From NCBI GenBank assembly GCA_944321735.1, contig CALUMK010000023.1:1-44797 (forward strand): DNA of 44,797 bases, given 5' to 3'. This DNA is from an uncultured Bacteroidales bacterium (GTDB lineage: Bacteria; Bacteroidota; Bacteroidia; Bacteroidales; P3). Each line of letters starts with the position of its first letter. Position 1 is the first letter of the stretch. Below, piece by piece: positions 8,403 to 16,353 of this stretch. The notes below the pieces were generated by a model. That model was not told where the DNA came from, ran no database searches, and saw only the letters and a list, made by a program, of their open reading frames with translations. The translations under genes and the position numbers were made by a program.

Positions 8403-10331
8403 ATGAAAAGATTTTTTTCCATGTTTGCCGCTTCCCTCCTGCTGGCTTCGGGTGTTTCCGCTTTCGCCCAAGGCAATATGCAGGGCGATAGCGACCTTTA
8501 TGTTCCAGGCGAACTCTACGTGCAGTTCAAGCCCGGGGTATTGAACCTGCCCAAGTCGGCCGACCGCCATGTTCCGGTATCGGCTCTTTTCCCTGCTGCA
8601 AAATCCCAGAGCAAGTACGGCTTGCAGGATAAAGCATTCAGCCTTCGGATGGGTTCGGACGCTGTTCTGGCCAATACGTTCTGTATTTATATGGATAGCT
8701 TGTCCGGATTCGATGATTTTATCAAGGAGTTGCAGGCCGATTCGCGTATCGAGTCGATAGAGAGGGTGCCGATGCGCAGGGTTCAAGGCCGGTTCGCTCC
8801 GGCATCGTCCAAGGAGGATTCCGTCCCCGATGATCCTTTCTACGGAGAGGTGGGCGGTATCAATACTTCCTGGCATTTGGAACAGACAGGGTTCCCCGAG
8901 ATTTATGGCAAGTATGCGGCGAGCCCGGACATCCGGGTCGCTATTGTCGACAACGCCGTATGGGGCGGGCATCCCGACCTGCAATTGGATTCAGCCAACA
9001 TGTATGACGCTTACAACTCTGTCCTCGGTTCGTCTGCGCCTCCTCGTTATGTGGGGCAGAACCAGCTAGGAACGCCTCCGGACAGGCTGAGTTCCGCTTA
9101 TCTCTGGTCTCACGGGACTCATTGCGCAGGTCTGGCAGGAGCAATCACAGGCAATGGTGAAGGTGTGGCCTCTTACGGGTCGGGAGCTACTTTGGTGGGC
9201 GTGAAAGCGGCCAACGATGCCGCTTCCGATGCGCTTCCCCGTTCCATGGAGGCCGTTGTCTGGGCTTCGGAGCAAGATGTGGACGTGATTAGCATGTCGT
9301 TTGGTTCCGAGGCGTACAGCGGCATCGAAAACCGCTTGTTCAATGCCATGGTCCAGCAGGGCATTATCTTGCTGGCGGCGGCAGGCAACGATGCCAAGCT
9401 GGACGTGCCTAATTACCCAGCTGATTATGAAGGGGTTATTTCTGTGGGTGCGCTCAATTCGGATGGCAGCCGGGCTTCTTTCTCCAATTACGGTTCGTGG
9501 GTGGATGTATGGACTCCGGGAGGTTCCTTGATGGTGAACGGGCGCGAGAGCGATGAGGTCTTGATTTTCAGTACCACCTATGGAGTCACGAATTATTATT
9601 CCAGCAAGCCCGAGTTTTCGGGCAAGTATTACGATGCCATGGCCGGCACCTCGATGGCTACGCCTCTGACGACGGGGATTGTCAGCCTGATACTTTCCTA
9701 TTATCCGGAACTGAATGCGTACCAGATGTGCGATTTGCTTCAGAAAACGGCCAGGGACGGCTGCACTTACGTGCCTGCTGCCATGCAATACATGGAAAAT
9801 CTGGCCGGCCGGCAGGTGGATGCGCTGGATGCGCGGTGGAATCCTTCCACCAAGAGGACGCGGATTACTTGGGAAGCTCCCGACGATGCCGCCGTGGAGT
9901 CGTACCGGATTGTCATGGACGGCGAAACCATAGGGGAAACGCCGAACCTGTTTTACGAATGGACTTTATCGGATTCGATAGCGACCTTGGCCTTGGATAC
10001 CACTGCTTATGTGGGGGTGGCCGCTATTTACGATGGAGAGGCCGAATTGCCGGTCTACACGCGTTTCATGGCTGACGAGGATTTGTCCAACAGTTTTGCG
10101 GCGACCCGTCCTGACCAGATCCGGGTGTATGTCGACCATGCAGCCAAGACGGTGCGCTTGCCGCAAGGCCTTGGGTTCGACAAGGTGGAAGTGTATAACA
10201 TCCAGGGAGCTTTGATGCGTTCTGTCCCGGCAGGCACTGCCACGATAGACATGTCGGGGTGTTCCAGCGGGATGTACATAGGGCGGGTTTTCCAGGATGG
10301 CATGGCGGTTCCGTTCAAGTTCGTACTGTAA
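8403..10331 (+). CDS. T9SS-exported subtilisin-like (S8) serine protease
   Basis: The 642-residue precursor begins with a signal peptide (1 to about 22), followed by a pro-region (about 30-125). The S8 catalytic domain has Asp183 in VAIVDNAVWGGHPDL, His237 in SHGTHCAG, the oxyanion Asn329 in AAAGND, and Ser417 in AGTSMATPL. The usual D-[ST]-G around the catalytic Asp is D-N-A here. A fibronectin-like segment (about 480-555) leads to a C-terminal T9SS type A sorting domain (about 570-642) with VEVYNIQGALMRSVPAG and GMYIGRVF. It is therefore predicted to cross the outer membrane and be released or surface-attached. It is monocistronic, with a -7 box at 8311. It might process other exported proteins such as those encoded at 16354-39745, but nothing in the sequence proves that. 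Confidence 0.9.
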   Translation: MKRFFSMFAASLLLASGVSAFAQGNMQGDSDLYVPGELYVQFKPGVLNLPKSADRHVPVSALFPAAKSQSKYGLQDKAFSLRMGSDAVLANTFCIYMDSLSGFDDFIKELQADSRIESIERVPMRRVQGRFAPASSKEDSVPDDPFYGEVGGINTSWHLEQTGFPEIYGKYAASPDIRVAIVDNAVWGGHPDLQLDSANMYDAYNSVLGSSAPPRYVGQNQLGTPPDRLSSAYLWSHGTHCAGLAGAITGNGEGVASYGSGATLVGVKAANDAASDALPRSMEAVVWASEQDVDVISMSFGSEAYSGIENRLFNAMVQQGIILLAAAGNDAKLDVPNYPADYEGVISVGALNSDGSRASFSNYGSWVDVWTPGGSLMVNGRESDEVLIFSTTYGVTNYYSSKPEFSGKYYDAMAGTSMATPLTTGIVSLILSYYPELNAYQMCDLLQKTARDGCTYVPAAMQYMENLAGRQVDALDARWNPSTKRTRITWEAPDDAAVESYRIVMDGETIGETPNLFYEWTLSDSIATLALDTTAYVGVAAIYDGEAELPVYTRFMADEDLSNSFAATRPDQIRVYVDHAAKTVRLPQGLGFDKVEVYNIQGALMRSVPAGTATIDMSGCSSGMYIGRVFQDGMAVPFKFVL

Positions 10332-10619
10332 TCATCGAGCTTGTCCGGGTTCTTATGCTGAAAGACCGGCGTTCCCTTAGGCCTGCAAGCGTGCGATTGC
10401 TTCCGTGCTTGCGGGCTTTCTGCAAATAAGGGCTTGTGCCATGCTGGTTCCGGCCTTGCGGCTTTCTTGCAGGAAAGGAGGCCATGCAGCTTCATTGCCG
10501 GAACGGGCGCGGCAAGCATCGTGCCCGGCTTTCCCTGCCTTGAGGGGTTTCTTGTGCGAGGGGGCGGAATGCGAGGGGGCCGGGAAAGGGACATTCATAA
10601 AGAAAGAGGGATTGAAGAA
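10332..10619 (+). other. Spacer between subtilase and mutS2
   Basis: About 290 bp without a recognised gene. The mutS2 reading frame is open back to 10434, but the residues encoded before 10620 (Cys/Gly/Arg-rich) do not resemble MutS2, so this is treated as untranslated. A GCAAGC...GCTTGC inverted pair near 10385-10412 lacks a T tract, so no terminator is called. Confidence 0.45.
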
Positions 10620-13292
10620 TTGACGTACCCAGAATCATTTACGCAAAAGATAGGCTTCGATGCAATTGTCGAACTTTTGCAGAAAGAGTGCATCACAGAA
10701 TCGGCAGCGGCTTTGGTCTCTCGGATTCGTCCGGTCTGGCCTTTTGACAAGCTTAAGTTGTATTTGGAACAAACTGCTGAGTTCAAGCAGCTTCTGATGA
10801 TGGAAAAGGCCTTTCCGTCGCAGGACTATTACGATTTGGGAACGGAGCTGGGCCGTCTTCGGATAGAAGGCACTTATATTACGTTGGAAGGCTTGCAGCG
10901 TTTCAGGGCTTCTTATACCACGCTGAGCGAAATCAAGAAGTATTTTTCCAAGATCGACCCCGAAGCCTATCCTCGTTTGACCGAATTTTCGGAGCGTTTG
11001 ATGATAGATATCCGTATTCTGCCTTGGATTGATGCCATTTTGGACCGGATGGGCGAGGTAAGGGATAATGCGTCGGAAAACCTGCTTAGAATTAGGACGA
11101 TGATTCGCCGTAAATCGGCCGATACGCAGCGTTACATTGGCAAGTACATGTCTTTGGCCAAGCAGCAGGGCTGGGTGGAGGACGATGCCGATGTGACGGT
11201 GCGCAACGAACGCTTGGTGATTCCGGTGGCTTCGGCCTACAAGAAAAGCATGAGGGGCTTTGTCCATGACGTGTCTTCCACCGGGCAGACGGTCTTCATG
11301 GAACCGGAGGAAATCTTTAACCTGAACAACGAGATTGTGGAGCTGCGCAACGAGGAGCGCATGGAAATCATCGAGATCCTGAAGCGTTTCACGGCGCAGA
11401 TCCGACCCGATTTGGATCAGTTGCTGCAGGCTTACCGATTTTTGACGGCGATAGATTTCTTGCGAGCCAAGGCCAAATTGGGGATTTTGTTGAACGCGGG
11501 GATGCCTTTGGTGGAGAAAGAGCCTTGTTTTGAATGGCGCGAAGCCCGGCATCCAATCCTGTATCTGACCTTGCAGAAGCGGAAAGCCCGGCGGAAAAGC
11601 GATGCCGGAGGGACGGAGGACGAGATATCCGGCGATTCTTCCTTGGCCGGTTCGCTACAGGAAGAAAATCGTCCGGAAGATGTGGTGCCATTGGATCTTT
11701 GCTTGGAGGAAAAAGAGCGGGTTGTGATTATTTCCGGGCCGAATGCTGGGGGAAAGTCGGTCTGCCTCAAGACGGTAGGCTTGCTGCAATACATGATGCA
11801 GTGCGGCCTGCTGGTTTCCATGCGCGAGGATTCCCGGATGGGCTGTTTCCGCAACATCTTTGTGGACATAGGCGATGAGCAGTCCATTGAAAACGATCTT
11901 TCCACATATAGTTCCCATTTGAAAAACATGAAGTTCTGGGTGGAAAATGCCAACCGCCAGACGCTTTTCCTCAGCGATGAGTTGGGCAGCGGAACCGAAC
12001 CTCAGGTGGGCGGCGCCATTGCCGAGGCGGTGGTGGAAACCCTGCTGAAAAAAGGGGCGATGGGCATCGTGACCACGCATTACACCAATCTGAAGCTGAT
12101 GGCCAAGCATTATCCGGGCATTGTCAACGGGGCGATGCTGTTCGACCAGGAGAACCTGCGCCCGCTTTACGTGTTCCGCAAAGGACTTCCGGGCAGTTCG
12201 TTCGCTTTCGAGATTGCACGCAAGATCGGTTTGCCGGAGACGCTTTTGGCTTCGGCTTTCAAGAAAGTAGGCCGGCGGCAGATGGATTTTGAGCGGGAGC
12301 TCCAGCAGATAGAAGTGGAGAAACATGATTTGAGTCGGCAGAAGCACGAAGTGGCGGTGGCCGATGAACTGTTGTCTTCCACATTAGAGAAATATACCAA
12401 GCTGTTGGACGAATTGGAGGAAAAGAGAGGGGCTTTGTTGCGCGATGCCAAGAGCGAGGCCAAGGCTTTGGTCAAGAAGGCCAATGCGGAGATAGAGCGG
12501 ACTATCCGGGAAATCAAGGAGGCGCAGGCTGAGAAAGAGGCCACGATGCGTTTGCGCAAGGCTTTGGCGGAAGAGGCGGAAACGGGTTTCTCGAACGGCC
12601 AGGAATCCGGGAAGCCGGATGCCTTGGACAGGTTCCGAGTGGATGCCGGACGGGAAGTGTCGGATGCCGGGAAGAGGGATGCGGCTCGTTCGGCCTCTGC
12701 CGAGTCGGTTTCGGCCGAGTCGGCTTCGGGAACGGGCGATGCCAGAAGTTCGGGCAAAGCTAAAAAGGCCAAGGTTTCCGGCGGCAAGGCGTTTGGCGGC
12801 AAGGCGGTCGATGCTTCTCAGAGCGTCCTTCTGCCATTGGCTGTAGGTTCATGGGTTCGCTGGAACGGCAATGTGGCCAAGATTTCGGACGTAAAAGGCA
12901 AGCAGGCTCGGATTGATTTCGATTATATGAGCATGTGGGTGGCTATGGATTCCTTGCAGCCCCTTTCACGGGCCGAGGCGCGGCAGCAGGACGAGAGCCA
13001 GCAGAAAGCCTCGGTCAGCATGGCTGGCATCAACGAGGGCCGGGCCACTTTCAAGCCCTATGCTGACATTAGGGGTATGCGGGTGGACGAGGCCGATGCC
13101 TGCGTGCGCAAGCTTTTGGACGATGCCATGCTCTACGGCGACCACCATTTGGAAATCCTGCACGGCAAAGGCAACGGGGTCCTGCGTCAGCTTGTCCGCA
13201 GCATCGTTTCCAAATACCCGCATGTGGCCGATTACCACGACCAGCGGGAGGATTTGGGGGGGGCGGGGATTACTATTGTGGAATTGACATAG
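10620..13292 (+). CDS. mutS2: Endonuclease MutS2 with C-terminal Smr domain
   Basis: MutS2 is a MutS-like ATPase with a nicking Smr domain, implicated in suppressing recombination and in ribosome rescue in various bacteria. Visible are the core and clamp helices, Walker A GPNAGGKS (about residue 373), Walker B and signature in FLSDELGSGTEPQVGGAIAEA, a long coiled coil, then the Smr domain with ADIRGMRVDEAD and HGKGNGVLRQLVR at the end. A Ser/Ala/Glu-rich low-complexity linker (12640-12760) separates the coiled coil from a small beta domain. The start chosen is TTG at 10620, preceded by AGAGG ten bases upstream, because family members begin near T-Y-P-E-S-F. An ATG at 10569 and one at 10434 are upstream alternatives. 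No mutS or mutL adjoins it. Confidence 0.9.
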   Translation: MTYPESFTQKIGFDAIVELLQKECITESAAALVSRIRPVWPFDKLKLYLEQTAEFKQLLMMEKAFPSQDYYDLGTELGRLRIEGTYITLEGLQRFRASYTTLSEIKKYFSKIDPEAYPRLTEFSERLMIDIRILPWIDAILDRMGEVRDNASENLLRIRTMIRRKSADTQRYIGKYMSLAKQQGWVEDDADVTVRNERLVIPVASAYKKSMRGFVHDVSSTGQTVFMEPEEIFNLNNEIVELRNEERMEIIEILKRFTAQIRPDLDQLLQAYRFLTAIDFLRAKAKLGILLNAGMPLVEKEPCFEWREARHPILYLTLQKRKARRKSDAGGTEDEISGDSSLAGSLQEENRPEDVVPLDLCLEEKERVVIISGPNAGGKSVCLKTVGLLQYMMQCGLLVSMREDSRMGCFRNIFVDIGDEQSIENDLSTYSSHLKNMKFWVENANRQTLFLSDELGSGTEPQVGGAIAEAVVETLLKKGAMGIVTTHYTNLKLMAKHYPGIVNGAMLFDQENLRPLYVFRKGLPGSSFAFEIARKIGLPETLLASAFKKVGRRQMDFERELQQIEVEKHDLSRQKHEVAVADELLSSTLEKYTKLLDELEEKRGALLRDAKSEAKALVKKANAEIERTIREIKEAQAEKEATMRLRKALAEEAETGFSNGQESGKPDALDRFRVDAGREVSDAGKRDAARSASAESVSAESASGTGDARSSGKAKKAKVSGGKAFGGKAVDASQSVLLPLAVGSWVRWNGNVAKISDVKGKQARIDFDYMSMWVAMDSLQPLSRAEARQQDESQQKASVSMAGINEGRATFKPYADIRGMRVDEADACVRKLLDDAMLYGDHHLEILHGKGNGVLRQLVRSIVSKYPHVADYHDQREDLGGAGITIVELT

Positions 13293-13350
13293 AAATGCGT
13301 TTTACGAGGGAGCTATCGGTATCTGCGGGTTAGTGAATCCGGCTTGGTTT

Positions 13351-13431
13351 CGGGGAAATCGGGAATTCGGCTCATGAACGAGCGGGGAAATCGGGAATTT
13401 AGCGATTTTCGCAGCGGGGAAATCGGGGATT
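13351..13431 (+). repeat. Three copies of a 17-nt motif at exact 32-nt spacing
   Basis: CGGGGAAATCGGGAATT occurs at 13351 and 13383, and a one-mismatch copy (CGGGGAAATCGGGGATT) at 13415. The starts are exactly 32 bases apart, about three helical turns. The 15-nt intervals between copies are unrelated. The array lies between mutS2 and the upp promoter. It could be an iterated protein-binding site or a short decayed tandem repeat; it is too short and irregular for a CRISPR. Confidence 0.7.
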
Positions 13432-13522
13432 TATAGGGAAGATTTTGATAATTAGTAGATTCCGTGTGTCTTTGTGGCCGATACCGATTTGTTCACGACT
13501 ATGGCATTCAAAGTCTTTTTCT

Positions 13523-13530
13523 TACCTTTG
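13523..13530 (+). promoter_or_regulatory. -7 box of upp promoter
   Basis: TACCTTTG matches TAnnTTTG, and its end lies only 8 bp before the upp ATG. If transcription starts 5-7 bp downstream as usual, the mRNA would be almost leaderless. No good -33 TTG at 19-21 bp spacing was seen. Confidence 0.55.
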
Positions 13531-13538
13531 TCCCCATT

Positions 13539-14198
13539 ATGGAAACACATGTTTTAGAACAGATTCCCTCGCAGTTCGCCCGTTTCATGGCCGAACTCAG
13601 GGATGTAGAGATACAGAAAGACCCGATGCGGTTTCGGACGAACCTCCGTCGGATCGGGCAGATTTTCGCCTATGAAATCAGCAAGGAACTTCCTTACGAG
13701 ACCAAGGTGGTACAGACGCCGCTCGGAGAGAAAATCATGAGCGTTCCGGCGCAAGAGCCGGTAGTGGCCTGTATCCTGCGGGCGGGCCTGCCCTTGCACG
13801 AAGGGATTCTCTCGTTCTTCGACCGGGCTGGCAGCGCGTTCATTTCGGCCTATCGCAAGCACGATGAAGGCGGGCATTTCGAGATCAAGATGGAATACCT
13901 CTCCTGTCCCGATTTGGAAGGGAAGACCTTGATTTTGTGCGACCCGATGCTGGCTACCGGTTCGTCGATGAAGGTTTGTTACCAAGGACTTCTGGAATAC
14001 GGCCGTCCTGCCCATACGCATATAGTATCGGTCATTGCGGCGCAGGAAGGCGTGGACTATGTGCAGGAAAACTTGTCCTCCAGCGGTTGCACGCTCTGGG
14101 TAGGCTCGGTGGACGAAGAACTGACGGCCCAGTCGTACATAGTGCCTGGTTTGGGCGATGCCGGGGATTTGGCATACGGTAAGAAACTGCAAGAATAA
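13539..14198 (+). CDS. upp: Uracil phosphoribosyltransferase
   Basis: This pyrimidine-salvage enzyme makes UMP from uracil and PRPP. The PRPP-binding loop is LILCDPMLATGSSM, and the uracil-binding tail is YIVPGLGDAGDLAYG; an ILRAGLPLHEG segment is also typical. The length of 219 residues from METHVLEQ fits the family. The frame is open upstream to 13464, but the -7 box at 13523-13530 and the family N-terminus place the start at 13539. The CorC-like gene follows after 29 bp and is probably co-transcribed, with a strong terminator after it. Cytoplasmic. Confidence 0.93.
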   Translation: METHVLEQIPSQFARFMAELRDVEIQKDPMRFRTNLRRIGQIFAYEISKELPYETKVVQTPLGEKIMSVPAQEPVVACILRAGLPLHEGILSFFDRAGSAFISAYRKHDEGGHFEIKMEYLSCPDLEGKTLILCDPMLATGSSMKVCYQGLLEYGRPAHTHIVSVIAAQEGVDYVQENLSSSGCTLWVGSVDEELTAQSYIVPGLGDAGDLAYGKKLQE

Positions 14199-14227
14199 CC
14201 GGCGGTTTATCAGAACGGGCAATCATC

Positions 14228-15355
14228 ATGCTGCTGCTTTTACTCTATTTGTTTCTGGCCCTGTGCGTCTCTTTTCTCTGCTCTTTCTTGGAGTCGGTGT
14301 TGCTGTCCACGCCCTCGGCGCATATCGAAGTGTTCAAGAACGACCTTCGGGAGGAGGCTGTCAAAGACGGCTATACCAAAGAGCTTCGTAAGAAGATGCA
14401 TTCGGCCTTGCTTTTCCTCAAGGTCAAGAACCAGGAAGAACGTTATCTTTCGGCCATCTGGTCGCTGAATACCATTGCCCAGACCTTGGGTTCGGTCGGG
14501 GTCGGCATCCAGAGTTACAGGGTCTTTGGAAGCTCGTATATAGGCGTGGCCGTTGCGGTTTTCACCTTCCTGATGCTGGTCGTGTCCGAGGTTTTGCCAA
14601 AGAGTCTAGGTTCGCGTTATTGGCGGGCCTCTTGCTTGCCTTGCGCCCGCATTATCCGTGTATTGACTTGGATTCTTTATCCTTTGGTGCTTCTTTCGCA
14701 AGGCATTTCCTGTTTGGTGAACCGAGGGAGGAAGGATCCCGTTTTGAGCCGGGAGGAGGTTTCGGCCATGGTTCGCATCGGTTCCCGCGAGGGGATTTTC
14801 CAAAAAGAGGAGGAACAGGGCTTGCGGAGCATCTTGCAGCTTCAGGATTTGCGTGTGCGCGACATCATGACTCCTCGAATCGTGGCGGTGACGGCTTCGG
14901 AAGACATGAGCTTGCGGGAGTTCTACCGCGAGCGCAGCTATCTCAAATATTCCCGCATCCCGGTCTATGAAGCCGGAAACCCGGACAACATTACCGGTTT
15001 CGTGCTGCTCAAGAACGTGTTCGAGGAACTGGCGGCCGACCATTTCGACCGCAAATTGTCCGAACTGAAACGACCCATTTTAGTGGCCGCTGAAACCCAG
15101 AAGGTCTTGAACCTTTGGAACCGGATGCAGCAGCCCTTGGATTCCGATAGTCCGGCGCAGGAAAGCATCCCGTCCAAGCGCAAACGGGAGCAAATCGCGA
15201 TGGTGGTGGACGAATACGGCAGTTTTGTGGGCTTGGTCACCGTGGAGGATATTGTCGAGACCATGATCGGCATGGAAATCGTGGACGAGAAGGATACCGT
15301 GACCGACATGCAGGAATACGCCCGCAAGAAATGGCACGAGAAGAAGGCGTTGTAA
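14228..15355 (+). CDS. CNNM/CorC (HlyC/CorC) family membrane protein with DUF21 and CBS domains
   Basis: The N-terminal half (about 1-160) is a DUF21/CNNM transmembrane domain with three or four hydrophobic helices and the SEVLPKSLG segment typical of the family. It is followed by a tandem CBS pair containing VRDIMTPRIVAVTASEDMS, SRIPVYE-x-NPDNITGFV and MVVDEYGSFVGLVTVEDIVE. Relatives transport Mg2+/Co2+ or take part in divalent cation export. The C-terminal transporter-associated (CorC_HlyC) domain is absent: the protein stops soon after the second CBS, at 375 residues. It follows upp by 29 bp, likely as an operon. Substrate cannot be inferred from sequence. Confidence 0.88.
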   Translation: MLLLLLYLFLALCVSFLCSFLESVLLSTPSAHIEVFKNDLREEAVKDGYTKELRKKMHSALLFLKVKNQEERYLSAIWSLNTIAQTLGSVGVGIQSYRVFGSSYIGVAVAVFTFLMLVVSEVLPKSLGSRYWRASCLPCARIIRVLTWILYPLVLLSQGISCLVNRGRKDPVLSREEVSAMVRIGSREGIFQKEEEQGLRSILQLQDLRVRDIMTPRIVAVTASEDMSLREFYRERSYLKYSRIPVYEAGNPDNITGFVLLKNVFEELAADHFDRKLSELKRPILVAAETQKVLNLWNRMQQPLDSDSPAQESIPSKRKREQIAMVVDEYGSFVGLVTVEDIVETMIGMEIVDEKDTVTDMQEYARKKWHEKKAL

Positions 15356-15359
15356 AAAG

Positions 15360-15398
15360 CGAATCCCGAAAATCCTTTGCCTTGATTTTCGGGATTCG
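15360..15398 (+). terminator. Strong terminator-like hairpin after the CorC-like gene
   Basis: A perfect 15-bp stem (CGAATCCCGAAAATC / GATTTTCGGGATTCG) with a 9-nt loop begins five bases after the stop codon. The following T tract is weak. It may act in both directions, because the orphan sorting-domain fragment ends on the other strand at 15429. Confidence 0.75.
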
Positions 15399-15428
15399 TT
15401 ACATGCGGAAGGCTGCCATGCGTCAGGT

Positions 15429-15677
15429 TTATTTGACAGCTTTGATTTGGTAAGTCCGGTTTTGATGCAGGATACGTATCAAGTACATGCCGTTATCTTT
15501 CAAGAATAATTCTTGGCTCGACCCTTTCATGACAAAGTATTCTTCTAGGATGCCGTTCAAGCGGTAAATCCATACTTCGGATTCTTCCGGAGCATACAAG
15601 ATGCATTTACCATCTATGGTGGGATTGGGAATCAAAGAGATGTTCGATGCCGATGGATTCTCGATTTTGACTCCTTG
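15429..15677 (-). pseudogene. Orphan T9SS type A sorting domain (3' remnant of a truncated gene)
   Basis: Read on the minus strand, this frame encodes about 82 residues and stop. The content is a complete T9SS sorting domain: ENPSASNISLIPNPTIDGK, then VWIYRLNGILEE, and NGMYLIRILHQNRTYQIKAVK at the end. No signal peptide, start codon or cargo domain precedes it. The frame meets an in-frame TGA inside the repeat element that begins at 15678, and homology ends precisely at that junction. A larger exported-protein gene was evidently truncated here by insertion or by a repeat-mediated deletion. Its 5' part was not found across the element. Confidence 0.7.
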
Positions 15678-15874
15678 AACCCAAATCGGTCATTAGACTT
15701 TGGGTAGATTGTCCGCTTATGTCATGCAGCATGCTTCTCGCTTAGCCGAAGGCGTAGCGGGCTACGTCGAGGCGTAGCGAGAAACAGGATGCGGACAGAA
15801 GCGGGCAAGATGCCCGAAAGCCTCATTTCCCCAATCAGAAACGGACACGGCGTGTCTAATGACCGATTTGGGTT
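15678..15874. mobile_element. 197-bp MITE-like element with perfect 21-bp terminal inverted repeats
   Basis: The left end (AACCCAAATCGGTCATTAG...) and right end (...CTAATGACCGATTTGGGTT) are perfect inverted copies over 21 bp. Inside are nested inverted repeats: TGTCCGC (15710) with GCGGACA (15791), TTCTCGCT (15735) with AGCGAGAA (15776), and CGTAGC/GCTACG at the centre. It encodes no protein, so it resembles a non-autonomous transposable element or REP/BIME-type repeat. No target-site duplication was evident. It cuts the sorting-domain gene at its left edge. Confidence 0.65.
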
Positions 15875-16353
15875 AAACCCTCTTTCGCTCATCGGTTATA
15901 CGGGAGTACACCTTGTTGCGGATAATCATTATTTCTTATGAGACCCTCTTTTTTCTCGACTAATCGGTGGAAAAAATGTGAATAAAACATTTCTTTGTTG
16001 TAAAAATGTTGTATCTTTGCAAAACGGTTCAGGATTTGCTTTTTTGTAGGGGTGCCTTCAAGGTCAAAAACTCCATCATCAAGCAAGGGAAACATCCCTT
16101 CGATAATGTCTGTTGACATAAGCAACAGAAACCTTCCATATCACCTGCACAAGCACCTTGAGGAAAAAAAGTAAATAGCGGGCCGAATGGGAATGGAAGC
16201 GGAGGCAATGTAAGAAAGAACCCTTGTCCATTACGGATTTACGTTCGGGACGGCCATTGGGAGGCAAGAGTGTCTTCATAGATTGGGGAATGCATTTCCC
16301 TTATGGGGTAAATTAAAGAAACCATTAAAGACAAAACCAATAACCAATTCAAC
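15875..16353. other. Gene-poor stretch upstream of the exported-protein cluster
   Basis: No gene is called. A TATCTTTG box at 16012-16019 could be a plus-strand -7 element for the cluster, but this would imply a leader of more than 300 nt and no properly spaced -33 box is present. A 78-codon minus-strand frame (15889-16125) contains DDGVFDLEGTPTKKQILNRF and could be a gene remnant; I do not recognise it. The last 60 bp are A-rich and serve as the leader of the next gene. Confidence 0.4.

Noticed and set aside
13351-13431. Possible mini-CRISPR (regular repeat with unique spacers)
   Set aside because: The repeat is 17 nt, spacers are 15 nt, and there are only three units with no cas genes nearby; the sizes are outside any CRISPR range.
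15889-16125. 78-codon minus-strand frame considered as a hypothetical gene or transposase remnant
   Set aside because: No family recognised, no start context and no partner sequence; reported only as part of an unassigned stretch.
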